Shown piece after piece: positions 1 to 8,889 of a stretch of DNA of 55,790 nt. This stretch comes from an uncultured Desulfosoma sp. GTDB lineage: Bacteria > Desulfobacterota > Syntrophobacteria > Syntrophobacterales > DSM-9756. The position numbers and the translations under genes were made by a program. A model generated the notes under the pieces. It was not told the origin of the DNA and searched no databases. It saw only the letters and a program-made list of their open reading frames with translations. The stretch lies in the NCBI GenBank assembly GCA_937960435.1, contig CALGPN010000054.1, forward strand, positions 1 to 55,790, written 5' to 3'. Numbering within the stretch: the first letter of the stretch is position 1; the number at the start of each line of letters is the position of its first letter.

Positions 1-205
1 ATCGGAGGAGGTCAAGCAAAAGATCCTCAAGAACTTGTCCCAACGTGCGGCCCAGATGCTTGTGGAAGACATGGAGGTGATGGGCCCTGTGCGGTTGAGC
101 GACGTGGAAGCTGCCCAACGCAACATCCTCAATGTGGCCCGTAAGCTGGAAAAGGAAGGACGGCTCATGCTTGCCCGAGGAGACGGTGGCGATGCCCTCG
201 TTTAA
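1..205 (+). CDS. fliG: FliG, C-terminal fragment (flagellar motor switch protein)
   Basis: Last 67 codons of a gene that enters from the left edge, read in the frame beginning at base 2 and ending at TAA 203-205. FliG is the C-ring switch protein that contacts the stator. The visible part has the typical FliG ending: a NLSQRAAQML stretch, then EDMEVMGPVRLSDVE, then a final helix with AQRNILNVARKLE. The stop overlaps the start of fliH, so the genes are translationally coupled. Most of the protein, including the N-terminal and middle domains, lies outside the window. Confidence 0.93.
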   Translation, partial: SEEVKQKILKNLSQRAAQMLVEDMEVMGPVRLSDVEAAQRNILNVARKLEKEGRLMLARGDGGDALV

Positions 206-929
206 GGTGCTCAAAGGAACCGGCCCATCCGGTTGGACACGCTTCGCCTTTGAACCGATCGAAGCCGAACCCGACAGATCTTCCCCCGGAACGGATCCCC
301 TTTCGGTGATGGCGCAGGATTGCCCCGCTGCGGATCAGTTCGATAAAAACCCTTTGGACGAATTGGAAGAGGTGATTCGCCGGCGTCTTCAAGAAGCGGA
401 AAGACGGGCGGAGGAATTGGAAAGGGAAGCTTATCAAAAGGGATACGAGCAAGGGCGCAAGGACGGGTATGCTTTTGGATCCAGCAGCATCGAAAAAATT
501 CGGGAACGATTGGAATCCGTGGCCTCTTCCCTGGAAACCCTCCCGGCCCAGGTCCTCCGAGACTATCGGCAGTGGCTCATGGAGGCCGCTTTGACTCTCG
601 CGCGGCACCTCGTGCACGCCGCGGTCGCCGTCGACCCATCGGTGGTGGAATCCTTGGTGGATGAGATCCTCGATCAAATGGATCGATCTCAAACAATCAC
701 CATCGTCCTTCACCCCAAGGATCGGGATCTGCTGCAAAAACACCGCATTTTGGAGCGTTGGCTAGCGGCGCCTGCCGACGGCGCCGGGGCGGTGAGGATT
801 GCTTTGGATCCCCACATCAGCCGAGGAGGCTGTCGGGTGCACAGCGCCCTTCAGGAAATCGACGCCCTGCTGGAAACCCGGTTGAAAAACCTCCGCGAGA
901 CCTTATTCGCCCATGAAACCCAACCCTGA
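192..929 (+). CDS. fliH: FliH, regulator of the flagellar export ATPase
   Basis: 245-residue FliH/YscL-family protein, the cytoplasmic stator and inhibitor of the FliI ATPase in flagellar type III export. An acidic and helical region (about 55-90) leads into AYQKGYEQGRKDGYAFG, a clean AxxxGxxxGxxxGxxxG ladder that is a FliH hallmark. The C-terminal half is the conserved FliH domain. The frame is open upstream to 132, but the ATG at 192 is chosen because it overlaps the fliG stop and gives a normal N-terminus (MPSFKVLKG). It overlaps fliI by 17 bases. Confidence 0.9.
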   Translation: MPSFKVLKGTGPSGWTRFAFEPIEAEPDRSSPGTDPLSVMAQDCPAADQFDKNPLDELEEVIRRRLQEAERRAEELEREAYQKGYEQGRKDGYAFGSSSIEKIRERLESVASSLETLPAQVLRDYRQWLMEAALTLARHLVHAAVAVDPSVVESLVDEILDQMDRSQTITIVLHPKDRDLLQKHRILERWLAAPADGAGAVRIALDPHISRGGCRVHSALQEIDALLETRLKNLRETLFAHETQP

Positions 930-2265
930 CCCTGTTGTCGCCCCTGACGATTACCTCGGCTTAGGGACCGTGCTTTCCCGAGTCGCACAGGCCGCGCCAT
1001 GGGTGGTTTACGGCAAGGTTTCCGCCGTGGTCGGCAACCTGATCGAAGTCGTCGGGTTGGAAGCCACTGTGGGAGACATCTGCCGCATTTTTCCCAAAGA
1101 TGGGGCTTCTGCCGTGATTGCCGAAACCGTGGGGTTCGTCGGACGACGGCTCAAACTCAGCCCGCTCTCACCCTTGCGAAATTTGGCTCCGGGCGACAGA
1201 GTCGCATTGGATCCCAAGTCCTCGTCCTGTCCCGTGTCCCTTGCCCTGCTCGGGCGCGTCATCGACGGCATGGCCCGGCCTCTGGACGACGCTGGTCCGA
1301 TTCCCGACGGCGTCTGCTATCCCTTGCGCACGCCGACGCCCAATCCTTTGACCCGGCCGATCATTTCCCAGCAGTTGGATGTGGGCATTCGCGCCATCAA
1401 CAGCCTTCTGCCCATCGGCAAGGGCCAACGCATGGGCATCTTCGCGGGCTCCGGCGTCGGCAAAAGCACCTTACTCGGCATGATGGCCCGATATACGTCC
1501 GCGCCGGTGAACGTCATCGCTCTGATCGGCGAACGGGGCCGGGAAGTCAACGAGTTCCTGGAATCGGAATTGGGGGAGGAAGGAAGGCGCCGTTCGGTGG
1601 TCGTGGTGGCTACATCCGATCAACCCGCCACGCTGCGGGTCCGGGCCGCGTACGTCGCTTGCGCCGTCGCCGAATTCTTCCGAGACCAGGGGCTGGACGT
1701 CCTGTTCATGATGGATTCCGTCACCCGATTCGCCATGGCCGCCCGCGAAATCGGCCTGGCCGCCGGGGAACCCCCGGCGACCAAAGGATATCCCCCGAGC
1801 GTCTTCGGGCTCCTCCCCCAATTGCTGGAGCGGGCCGGAAGTTTCGACAAAGGGAGCATCACGGGCATCTACACCGTGCTGGTAGAAGGTGACGACCTGG
1901 ACGATCCCATCGCCGACACGGTACGCTCCATCTTGGACGGCCACATCGTTCTCGACCGCGAATTGGCTCAACGGCGCCACTATCCGGCCATCCATCCTCT
2001 AAAAAGCGTCAGCCGATTGACAGACCGCATTTTGGATCCGGAAATCAAAACGCTCGCCACACGCTTCATCGAAATCTTCGCGGATTACAAGCGCAGTGAA
2101 GACATGATTCAAATCGGCGCCTATGTGCGAGGCAGTCACCCGGCGACGGATCACGCGGTGCAGATGATCGAAAAATTAAACGATTATCTGCGCCAGCCCG
2201 TGGAAGAACGATGTTCCATCGAAGACGCCCATCGGTCCCTGAAAGAACTCTTTCGAGAACAATAG
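913..2265 (+). CDS. fliI: FliI, flagellum-specific export ATPase
   Basis: 450-residue ATPase that energises and unlocks substrates for flagellar type III export, as a hexamer below the FlhA/FlhB gate. It has an N-terminal beta-barrel (about 20-100), the Walker A loop GSGVGKST near residue 180, the GERGREVNEFLE motif, a Walker B strand (LDVLFMMDSVTRFAMA) and the KGYPPSVF segment typical of FliI/YscN rather than F1-beta. Length is normal for the family. The ATG lies inside the end of fliH, implying coupling. Confidence 0.97.
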   Translation: MKPNPDPVVAPDDYLGLGTVLSRVAQAAPWVVYGKVSAVVGNLIEVVGLEATVGDICRIFPKDGASAVIAETVGFVGRRLKLSPLSPLRNLAPGDRVALDPKSSSCPVSLALLGRVIDGMARPLDDAGPIPDGVCYPLRTPTPNPLTRPIISQQLDVGIRAINSLLPIGKGQRMGIFAGSGVGKSTLLGMMARYTSAPVNVIALIGERGREVNEFLESELGEEGRRRSVVVVATSDQPATLRVRAAYVACAVAEFFRDQGLDVLFMMDSVTRFAMAAREIGLAAGEPPATKGYPPSVFGLLPQLLERAGSFDKGSITGIYTVLVEGDDLDDPIADTVRSILDGHIVLDRELAQRRHYPAIHPLKSVSRLTDRILDPEIKTLATRFIEIFADYKRSEDMIQIGAYVRGSHPATDHAVQMIEKLNDYLRQPVEERCSIEDAHRSLKELFREQ

Positions 2266-2280
2266 GCACGAGAAAAACCC

Positions 2281-2739
2281 GTGAAGTTCGTGTTTCGATT
2301 CGCCAAACTTTTGGCATACCGCCGACATCAGCTCCGAGAAGCTCAAACCGCCTTGGCCCGGGCGGCGGCACAGGTCGCTCAGACGCAAAGGCTTCTGGAG
2401 GAAACGCAAAGCACTTTAGAAAACTGCCGAGTCCAGTGGAACGCCCGTGCCCAGGAAGGCTTGCCTGTCGCGGAACATTTGGCGTTCGAACGGTACGCGG
2501 CTTTTTTGGAACACCGGTTGCAAAACCTTAGGGCGGCCCTGGAAGCCGCACAACGCCAGGTGCAGGAAAAACAGAGGGCGGTCCTGGAAAGGCACCGAGA
2601 GGTGAAAAAACTAGAGCGACTGGAAGAGGTCGATCATGAAAGGTTCCGGTGGCAGCAAAAGAAAAGAGAACAAAAAAGACTCGATGAGCTCGTCGCGCAC
2701 TCGGACGGGAACCCCACCGCGCGGGGCACCCTCTCCTGA
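2281..2739 (+). CDS. fliJ: FliJ, export chaperone/coiled-coil protein
   Basis: 152-residue, almost wholly helical protein with the FliJ N-terminus (MKFVFRFAKLLAYRRHQ) and long heptad-rich helices. FliJ sits like a gamma subunit in the FliI ring, links it to FlhA and escorts export chaperones. The start is GTG at 2281, 15 bases after the fliI stop. The downstream MotE-like gene begins inside its last 104 bases. The call rests on position and coiled-coil character because FliJ sequences are poorly conserved. Confidence 0.88.
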   Translation: MKFVFRFAKLLAYRRHQLREAQTALARAAAQVAQTQRLLEETQSTLENCRVQWNARAQEGLPVAEHLAFERYAAFLEHRLQNLRAALEAAQRQVQEKQRAVLERHREVKKLERLEEVDHERFRWQQKKREQKRLDELVAHSDGNPTARGTLS

Positions 2740-3412
2740 AGGCAATGGCCCGCCCACGGCTCAGAAAAACCGTTCCCTTGTCAAGGCAGCTTTAGTAGGC
2801 CTGGTTTTTCTGGTGCTCTGTAAAATCGCGCTCACAGTCGTTCGGATCATCCCGGGATGTCCTGCCATCTTCGCTCAGGCCCCGAAAGCCATGGCCGTCG
2901 GCGAGGTCCATGCTCAGGAACCTTCGAAGATGTCGGCCAAGGCTGCCGTCCCGACCAAGGCGGACCCTTCCGACAACCCGTCCCCGGACAAGGCCGAGCC
3001 GACTGCAGTCAGCCCGGAGACTTGGGCTGCCGTCAGAGAGCAGAAAAGGCTTCTTGAATCCAAGGAAATGGAGCTGAAGGAACGGGAAGCCCGTCTTCAG
3101 GAAATGGAACAGGAAATTGAAAACCGCCTGAAGGAACTCATCGCCCTCCAGGACAAAATCAAACAGGCACAGCAAGAAATTCAAGCGTTTCGAGAAGAAC
3201 GGGACCAGGCACGAAACGCCCAAGTTCAGGCCCTCGCCAAGATCTACGGCAACATGAAGCCGAAAGAAGCCAGCCAACTTCTGGAATCCTTGGAAGAACC
3301 CCTGGCCGTGAAGGTTATCAGCCTCATGAGCCCCGATCAGGTCGCCAAGATCCTCGCCTCCATGGAAACCAAAAAAGCCGCCAAGATTTCACGAGCCCTG
3401 AGCGGCCGTTAA
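2636..3412 (+). CDS. MotE-like flagellar protein (MgtE_N-like C-terminus)
   Basis: 258 residues: a basic N-terminus, one hydrophobic segment (about 49-66), a Pro/Ala/Lys-rich stretch, a long charged coiled coil (about 130-195) and a C-terminal helical domain (IYGNMKPKEASQLLESL, then LMSPDQVAKILASME) like the MgtE N-domain. This is the layout of the MotE/YlxF family found after fliJ. MotE is reported as a periplasmic partner of stator proteins in some bacteria; that role here is inferred. The ATG at 2636 has a GAAGAGG ribosome site and lies inside fliJ; an internal ATG at 2684 is possible. Confidence 0.78.
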   Translation: MKGSGGSKRKENKKDSMSSSRTRTGTPPRGAPSPEGNGPPTAQKNRSLVKAALVGLVFLVLCKIALTVVRIIPGCPAIFAQAPKAMAVGEVHAQEPSKMSAKAAVPTKADPSDNPSPDKAEPTAVSPETWAAVREQKRLLESKEMELKEREARLQEMEQEIENRLKELIALQDKIKQAQQEIQAFREERDQARNAQVQALAKIYGNMKPKEASQLLESLEEPLAVKVISLMSPDQVAKILASMETKKAAKISRALSGR

Positions 3413-3702
3413 CCTCGCGGAATTCAACCTTGTCTTTCACCCCCCCGCCAAAGGGCCCGAGACGGGGTCTTTGACGAACCCCAGGGCCCGCGGCCCGCAT
3501 TTCCTGCCGCCCACAGGCATGTTTTGCTCTGTGCGGAGAAAAAATTTCCCCCTGGAAGGCCTGCCCGACAAAATCTTTGAATCCTATCCTATCGGAATCA
3601 CAATATTCTTTAGATATTTCCGTCCTGGCACCGGCCTTGCTCAAGAAGCCGACTGAGACGTGAACAGGAGCATCCCTCCGCTGACAATGACGAGGAAGAT
3701 TT
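3413..3702 (+). other. Intergenic leader before fliK; no gene seen
   Basis: 290 bases without a convincing gene. The left part is GC-rich with a weak imperfect hairpin (about 3462-3485, no T-run), so I do not call a terminator for the fliH-fliJ unit. The right part holds the sigma-54 promoter given separately and the fliK ribosome site (GAGGAAG, about 10 bases before the ATG). Confidence 0.7.
3626..3640 (+). promoter_or_regulatory. Sigma-54 promoter for fliK-flgD-flgE
   Basis: TGGCAC-CGGCC-TTGC, followed by T. It matches the -24/-12 consensus TGGCACGN4TTGCW in both boxes, with the GG and GC dinucleotides exactly 12 bases apart. The predicted start is near 3652, about 50 bases before the fliK ATG. 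An enhancer-binding activator would be needed; none is in the window. Confidence 0.85.
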
Positions 3703-5817
3703 ATGAGGGGATTGTCCGTCGGCCGCGCAGAATTGGTTAGCCGCTTCCTTTCCAAAGAGCGACAGAGATTAAGCCGCTCTATCGAAACATTCTCGTTCGA
3801 AGAAGAGATGCGCCACCAAAAGGACCTTCTCGTGGGCGGGTCGTTTAACGGGTCTCGAGCTGCAGCTAGTGTGGGGATAGCTACTGCGCAGGCTTCGAAC
3901 CGGAGCCCGGAAGGGCCTCCTCGAACCTCAAAGACGGTCCTCGGAGGTCAAACGACGGAAAAAGCGAAATTGGAAATCGCCGATCCTCTGGTTGTGCAAG
4001 ACATCCTGGCCGCCTTTTCCGCAGCGGCCGAGACGAGAAAGAAGGCAGCCGATCGAACAGGCGGAGGAGGGACCCTTCCGGCGCAGGAGCTGATCGTGAT
4101 GCTGGAAAGCATTGAGCACCACGATGTCTCCGAGGATACGGCCCAGGACCGGATTCCCGCCGAAGATTTCCTGAAGCTTCTCCATGCCCTTTGCTGGGGC
4201 GACGACAAGCACAAGCCCTTCGCAAACGCCGAAAACCTCGTGAACCAGCCCGGCTACGACCGCCGAAGTTTCATCGAAACATTGAAAAAACTCTTGAGCG
4301 AGGCGGAAGCGCAGCGGGACGCCCTTGCCGATACTTATTCTTTCGACCCGCCGTCCTCCTCCGGCGATACCGGCGGGCCTCAGGATCCGTTCGGCACGGC
4401 AGGCGTCGCCGACGCCGTGTCGCAGGATTTCATGAGCCCGCGTTTTGCGGAGCCCTTCAGCGTGTGGCACAGCGCCGAGGAGGTTCCGCAGTTCCGAGAG
4501 GTAGTGCATCAAAAAGGCAACACCGCGGGCGACGGGGTGAAGCAAAGTTCCCGAACACCCTCTTTTACGGGTGAAAAAAATGAGCGACTTCAAGAGACGG
4601 TAACGCCTTTGTCGCCGAAGGCGCAGGCCGCAATCCACGAAGTGGCGAAAAGGAACTCTGCTCCCACTGCTCAGACGATCTTCGGAGAAGTCGCGCAAAG
4701 CTTCGCGCCCTTCAAGGAATCCAAGGTCCACGCCGCGGGATTCGGCGGACTGGCGGATGGCTTTCTTGCGCCTTCTTCTTTTCCATCCTTTGATGATTCC
4801 TTGGCATTCTCAGGAGAAGACCTCGAACTTTTTCGGAACGTGCCCGCACCATCCGCTCTTCAAATGACGGAATTTGGTCCGAAGGAAACAACCGTGAGCT
4901 TTTCCTATCCCGAGGCTCGATTCCGTGGGGTCCTGTCGGAAGGCGGCGCGGCAGCCTCATTAGACGCCTCCGGCGAGATTCAGGAAATCGCTGTCGATTT
5001 TTCGCAATCTATGGATACCGAAACGGCGGACAGTGTTTTCGAAGAGAAAACCATCTTGATCCACGACATCGGGGGCAGCTCGGAATCGTCGCCCGATGAG
5101 TCGTCCCCGTTCGGCGAAAATCCCTCCCGTGACGACCACGGCTTCTTTCAAACATCCCAGCGGGGTGTCGGCCAATCCTCTGCCTTTTCCGAGCCCACCA
5201 AGGCCGCATTCCCAGCTCCAGCAACAGATAAAGAGTCTTCCCCGTTCGGCGAAAATCCCTCCCGTGACGACCACGGCTTCTTTCAAACATCCCAGCGGGG
5301 TGTCGGCCAATCCTCTGCCTTTTCCGAACTCACCAAGGCCGCACTTCCGCCTCCAACGACAGATGCGGACTCCTCAACGACGCTGTCTTTTCTCAATGCC
5401 GACTGGCCTGAGGAACTGGGGCGGAAATTTTCGCATTGGGCCCAAAGCGCCAAGAGTTTTATGACCCTGGAATTGCGGCCTGAACGTCTCGGCAAGCTTT
5501 TCCTTCGCGTGGAAACAGACGGCACACGCGTCAGTGCCGTGGTTCAGGCGGAATCTCCAGAAGCGCGGGAGATTCTTCAGCGAAACATGACGTCGCTGAG
5601 AGACGTCCTCGCGGAACACGGTCTTCAACTGACACGATTTTCCGTGGACGTGCGACACGACAACCCCTCGCTGGCGGAACGCGACCTCACTCCATGGGCG
5701 CACATGGAACAACGGGCGCCGTCGACGCCGTCGAACGGCGGGGCACGCGAAAACAATGTCCATGTGGTGCACGTCTACGACACCGGGCTCGGCCGAGCCC
5801 TCAGTGTCCACGTGTAG
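3703..5817 (+). CDS. fliK: FliK, hook-length control protein
   Basis: 704-residue exported molecular ruler that stops hook growth and switches FlhB to filament substrates. The long N-terminal and central region is low-complexity, rich in Ser, Pro, Glu and Gly. The last 130 residues hold the conserved Flg_hook domain (LELRPERLGKLFLRVE, VVQAESPEAREIL, LAEHGLQLTRFSV). A 45-codon segment is tandemly duplicated (5101-5235 and 5236-5370). The protein is longer than enterobacterial FliK (about 400). First gene of a sigma-54 unit, followed by flgD. Confidence 0.9.
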   Translation: MRGLSVGRAELVSRFLSKERQRLSRSIETFSFEEEMRHQKDLLVGGSFNGSRAAASVGIATAQASNRSPEGPPRTSKTVLGGQTTEKAKLEIADPLVVQDILAAFSAAAETRKKAADRTGGGGTLPAQELIVMLESIEHHDVSEDTAQDRIPAEDFLKLLHALCWGDDKHKPFANAENLVNQPGYDRRSFIETLKKLLSEAEAQRDALADTYSFDPPSSSGDTGGPQDPFGTAGVADAVSQDFMSPRFAEPFSVWHSAEEVPQFREVVHQKGNTAGDGVKQSSRTPSFTGEKNERLQETVTPLSPKAQAAIHEVAKRNSAPTAQTIFGEVAQSFAPFKESKVHAAGFGGLADGFLAPSSFPSFDDSLAFSGEDLELFRNVPAPSALQMTEFGPKETTVSFSYPEARFRGVLSEGGAAASLDASGEIQEIAVDFSQSMDTETADSVFEEKTILIHDIGGSSESSPDESSPFGENPSRDDHGFFQTSQRGVGQSSAFSEPTKAAFPAPATDKESSPFGENPSRDDHGFFQTSQRGVGQSSAFSELTKAALPPPTTDADSSTTLSFLNADWPEELGRKFSHWAQSAKSFMTLELRPERLGKLFLRVETDGTRVSAVVQAESPEAREILQRNMTSLRDVLAEHGLQLTRFSVDVRHDNPSLAERDLTPWAHMEQRAPSTPSNGGARENNVHVVHVYDTGLGRALSVHV
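5101..5370 (+). repeat. Two tandem 135-base repeats inside fliK
   Basis: Unit 1 is 5101-5235 and unit 2 is 5236-5370, each 45 codons, so the frame is kept. The first 108 bases of the two units differ at only three positions by eye; the last 27 are more diverged. Both encode SSPFGENPSRDDHGFFQTSQ followed by a related Pro/Thr-rich tail. Confidence 0.95.
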
Positions 5818-5845
5818 AAACCGTTAGGGAAAACGGAGGCCCCTC

Positions 5846-6571
5846 ATGGCTGTCGCCTCGGTCCCAGCCCTATCGCAAGCGGCCGTGACCCCGCCGATCA
5901 CGGGTACGGTCGGTGGCATGAATCTTTCGGACATGAATGCTTTTCTCATGCTCTTTACGACGCAGCTTCAGCACCAAGACCCCACGAACCCCATGGCGGC
6001 GTATGAAATGGCCGCCCAGTTGGCGCAGTTCAGCACCGTGGAAAAACTGACCCAGGTTCACGCCCAACTGAAGGCGCAGCAGAATTACCTCATCTCCATC
6101 AACAACGCCATGGGGGTGCAATTGCTCGGGAAAACCGTCGTGGCCCAGGACAACCGTCTCCAAATGAAAAACGGCGCTGTGTCCCGCGCGGGCTTGGAAC
6201 TCGAAAGCCCGGCAACGGTGAAAATCGTCATCACCGACAGCGCTGGCCGAACCGTGCGCACTCTTTCTCTAGGATCTCTCCAGCCAGGCCGGCACCAATT
6301 CGCCTGGGACGGGAAGGACGATCAGGGGAAAAATCTTCCCGACGGGGAATACACGTTTTCCGTGGAGGCCCTGACGCCTTCGGGGGAATCCGTCGCCGCA
6401 ACCCCTCTGGTCATGGGCGACGTCTGTGGTTTCCTCATGGAACAGGGCGTGAACTACGTTGTTTTGGATCACAATGACGGCATCCGAGTCCCCGTCAGTC
6501 TCATCACCACCATTGAAGTTCCCTCCACAGGAACGGAAACGGCGGAAAACACATCAGCCGCCAATGGATGA
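5846..6571 (+). CDS. flgD: FlgD, hook cap/assembly protein
   Basis: 241-residue scaffold that caps the growing hook and is needed for FlgE polymerisation. The N-terminal FlgD motif is clear (LTTQLQHQDPTNPMAAYEMA is represented as FTTQLQHQDPTNPM, then QLAQFSTVEKL), followed by an Ig-like/FLN domain (GRTVRTLSLG, HQFAWDGKDDQG, LPDGEYTFSVEA) and a Tudor-like end. It lies 28 bases after fliK and its last codons run up to flgE, in the fliK-flgD-flgE unit. Confidence 0.95.
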   Translation: MAVASVPALSQAAVTPPITGTVGGMNLSDMNAFLMLFTTQLQHQDPTNPMAAYEMAAQLAQFSTVEKLTQVHAQLKAQQNYLISINNAMGVQLLGKTVVAQDNRLQMKNGAVSRAGLELESPATVKIVITDSAGRTVRTLSLGSLQPGRHQFAWDGKDDQGKNLPDGEYTFSVEALTPSGESVAATPLVMGDVCGFLMEQGVNYVVLDHNDGIRVPVSLITTIEVPSTGTETAENTSAANG

Positions 6572-6630
6572 AAACATCGCGAAAGGATTTCTCCAAAGAC
6601 AATTCACCCATAGGGTCAAGGAGGTCAACC

Positions 6631-7794
6631 ATGGGAATCAGTCAAGCTATGAACATCGGTGTCAGCGGACTCAACGCCAGCGCCACGGCGTTGACGGTGG
6701 TCAGCGACAACATCGCCAACGTGAACACCACCGCTTTCAAAAGTAACAGCGTGCGGTTCGGGGACCTGGTGGCGGGGTACTATTCGACGCTTTCTCAGGA
6801 CTCGGACCGCGAAGGATCGGGCACGGCCATCATGGGCGTTGTCACCGAGTTTGCTCAGGGGCCGCTCATCAGCACCACCCGATGGTCGGACCTTGCCATT
6901 AACGGCGAGGGGTTTTTTAGCGTCCAGGTGCCCGGGACCACAATTATTTATTACACCCGCGACGGCAGCTTCCATATGGATAAAGACGGGTACTTAGTGA
7001 ATGAAATGGGGTATCGCGTGCTCAACAGGGACGGCAATGCTATTAGGGTGGACAATCCCAGCAACCCCCGTTTCAGCAATTATTACGTAGACAGTAATGG
7101 TCAAATCTGGGGAACGCCTACGGATCCGACACAGATCGTGATCTATGCTCCAAAAGCCAACGAGACGCCCAAGGTCTACGGCAGCATCTACATCAAGGAT
7201 CCCGTCACTGGCGATATCACCATCACTTTGAATGATGGCTCGCAGCTGACGATCACCGTTGGGGATGATGAAACCGCCCATTTGAAATTCAACACGGACA
7301 CCAACGGCGACGGGACGATGGACGCCTTCATGGGAGCGATCAACCTATTGGAGTTCCCCTTGACGGACACGGATGAAATGGCTGGCATTGGTTCCGACCA
7401 AGATCCCGGCTATTACACCATTGCCGATGTTCAGGCCTCACCAGTCAACCCCAATATTGACTGGAGCGCGGACAATTGGATGGCCACATCCAACGATCCT
7501 CAGCCCGTTTTGAACGGTCAGCTTCGGGTCTCCACGTTCGCCAACAACAACGGCCTGATCCGCCAAGGCAACAACCTCTACACTCAGGGCCCTGAGTCCA
7601 AATTCCCCATTCACGGCACGGCCAATGACGGCATCCGGGGTAACATCTTCAGTTCCACCATTGAAGGCTCCAACGTGGATATCGCCAAGGAAATGGTCAA
7701 CATGATCACCTATCAGGCAAGCTACAACGCCAATTCCAAGACCATTACCACATCCGCGGAACTGCTTAACACCGCCGTCAACATGGTCCGATAG
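6631..7794 (+). CDS. flgE: FlgE, flagellar hook protein
   Basis: 387-residue hook subunit. The N-terminus (NIGVSGLNASATALTVVSDN and IANVNTTAFK) and C-terminus (DIAKEMVNMITYQASYNANS, then a final coiled-coil segment) are the paired helices shared by rod/hook proteins; the middle is the exposed hook domain. The frame is open from 6568, but ATG 6631 is chosen because AAGGAGG sits just upstream and the protein then starts like other FlgE. A strong terminator follows. Confidence 0.96.
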   Translation: MGISQAMNIGVSGLNASATALTVVSDNIANVNTTAFKSNSVRFGDLVAGYYSTLSQDSDREGSGTAIMGVVTEFAQGPLISTTRWSDLAINGEGFFSVQVPGTTIIYYTRDGSFHMDKDGYLVNEMGYRVLNRDGNAIRVDNPSNPRFSNYYVDSNGQIWGTPTDPTQIVIYAPKANETPKVYGSIYIKDPVTGDITITLNDGSQLTITVGDDETAHLKFNTDTNGDGTMDAFMGAINLLEFPLTDTDEMAGIGSDQDPGYYTIADVQASPVNPNIDWSADNWMATSNDPQPVLNGQLRVSTFANNNGLIRQGNNLYTQGPESKFPIHGTANDGIRGNIFSSTIEGSNVDIAKEMVNMITYQASYNANSKTITTSAELLNTAVNMVR

Positions 7795-7823
7795 TCCGTC
7801 GCTCCATACGGCACCACATGCCC

Positions 7824-7849
7824 AAACCCCGGCTTCGGCCGGGGTTTTT
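7824..7849 (+). terminator. Rho-independent terminator after flgE
   Basis: Perfect 10-bp stem AAACCCCGGC / GCCGGGGTTT with a TTCG tetraloop and a run of five T (7845-7849). It ends the fliK-flgD-flgE unit 30 bases after the flgE stop. Confidence 0.95.
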
Positions 7850-7987
7850 GTCTGGGAAATCCCTCGGATACTCGGTCTGCACCCCCCACGCTCCAGCCTC
7901 TTCTCACAAGTGTCAACACATTGACTCTATGGCTTTCCTTTTTCCTTCGCGGCTGCAAAGGGCTCGTGTCTATCGTTGTCCTAGATC

Positions 7988-8002
7988 TGGCGCGAGGATT
8001 GC
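7988..8002 (+). promoter_or_regulatory. Sigma-54 promoter for the motA-fliL...fliA operon
   Basis: TGGCGC-GAGGA-TTGC followed by T: one mismatch in the -24 box (A to G), perfect -12 box, correct 12-base GG-to-GC distance. The predicted start near 8014 leaves an untranslated leader of about 80 bases before motA. Being downstream of the flgE terminator supports a new transcription start here. Confidence 0.8.
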
Positions 8003-8095
8003 TACACCAGGCGTGGCGGCGGCACCCAGCGGCGCAGAAAGCGGACGCTTTGGGTACTTCACGGTAGGCCACAATAACGAGGTGCGCGAGCGCTT

Positions 8096-8860
8096 ATGGA
8101 CATTGCAACGGTCGTAGGCATTGTTTCCGCCTTCGCTCTTGTCGTCGTCTCCATCATGATGGGAGGAAGCCTCGCCCTTTTCATCAACATCCCCTCCGTC
8201 ATGATCGTTTTCGGGGGCACCCTCGGGGCCACCATGATCAATTACCCCCTTTCGGATGTGCTCAGCGTGGTTAAAGTGGTCAAAAACGTCTTTTTCACTA
8301 AGGTATGGAGCACGCAGGAAGTCGTGGACCGCTTCGTCGAATTCGCCAACAAGTCCCGACGGGAAGGCATTTTGTCCCTAGAATCCGAGGTTCCCAGCCT
8401 GAATGATCCTTTTCTCGTCAAAGGTTTGCAGCTGACCATCGATGGGATGGATCCCGATGCCATCCGGGATATTTTGGAAACGGAAATCGCTTATTTGGAA
8501 GAGAGGCACAAATCGGGCGCGGAAATTTTGACGACCATGGCCACGTTTTTCCCGGCCATGGGTATGATCGGCACCCTCATCGGCCTCGTGCAAATGTTGG
8601 CCACCATGGATGACCCCAGCACCATCGGACCGGCCATGGCCGTGGCTCTGCTGACCACATTTTACGGCGCCGTCGCGGCCAACCTCGTATGCCTCCCCAT
8701 GGCGGGAAAACTCAAAAAACGCAGCCAAGAAGAAACCCTGGTGAAAGAAATGATCATCAGCGGCATCGTCAGCGTCGCCAACGGTGAAAACCCTCGAGTC
8801 ATCGAACAAAAGCTTCATTCGTTCGTGGCGCCCAGTGCCCGAACCAGCCGATTCGAATAG
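8096..8860 (+). CDS. motA: MotA, flagellar stator protein
   Basis: 254-residue inner-membrane ion-channel subunit (MotA/PomA family) that exerts torque on FliG. Four hydrophobic segments are visible (about 4-22, 28-47, 147-169, 179-201). The cytoplasmic loop carries the charged motif SRREGILSLESEV, matching the Arg and Glu that contact FliG, and the third and fourth segments have FFPAMGMIGTLIGL and LTTFYGAVAANL. It is the only motA here and heads a long export-gate operon, while the two motB genes are about 16 kb downstream. Confidence 0.95.
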   Translation: MDIATVVGIVSAFALVVVSIMMGGSLALFINIPSVMIVFGGTLGATMINYPLSDVLSVVKVVKNVFFTKVWSTQEVVDRFVEFANKSRREGILSLESEVPSLNDPFLVKGLQLTIDGMDPDAIRDILETEIAYLEERHKSGAEILTTMATFFPAMGMIGTLIGLVQMLATMDDPSTIGPAMAVALLTTFYGAVAANLVCLPMAGKLKKRSQEETLVKEMIISGIVSVANGENPRVIEQKLHSFVAPSARTSRFE

Positions 8861-8889
8861 ATTTATGACTGACGGCTGAGGAGTCAACT

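Noticed and set aside
3462-3485. Imperfect hairpin after the MotE-like gene
   Set aside because: Internal mismatch and no T-run, so not a supported terminator.
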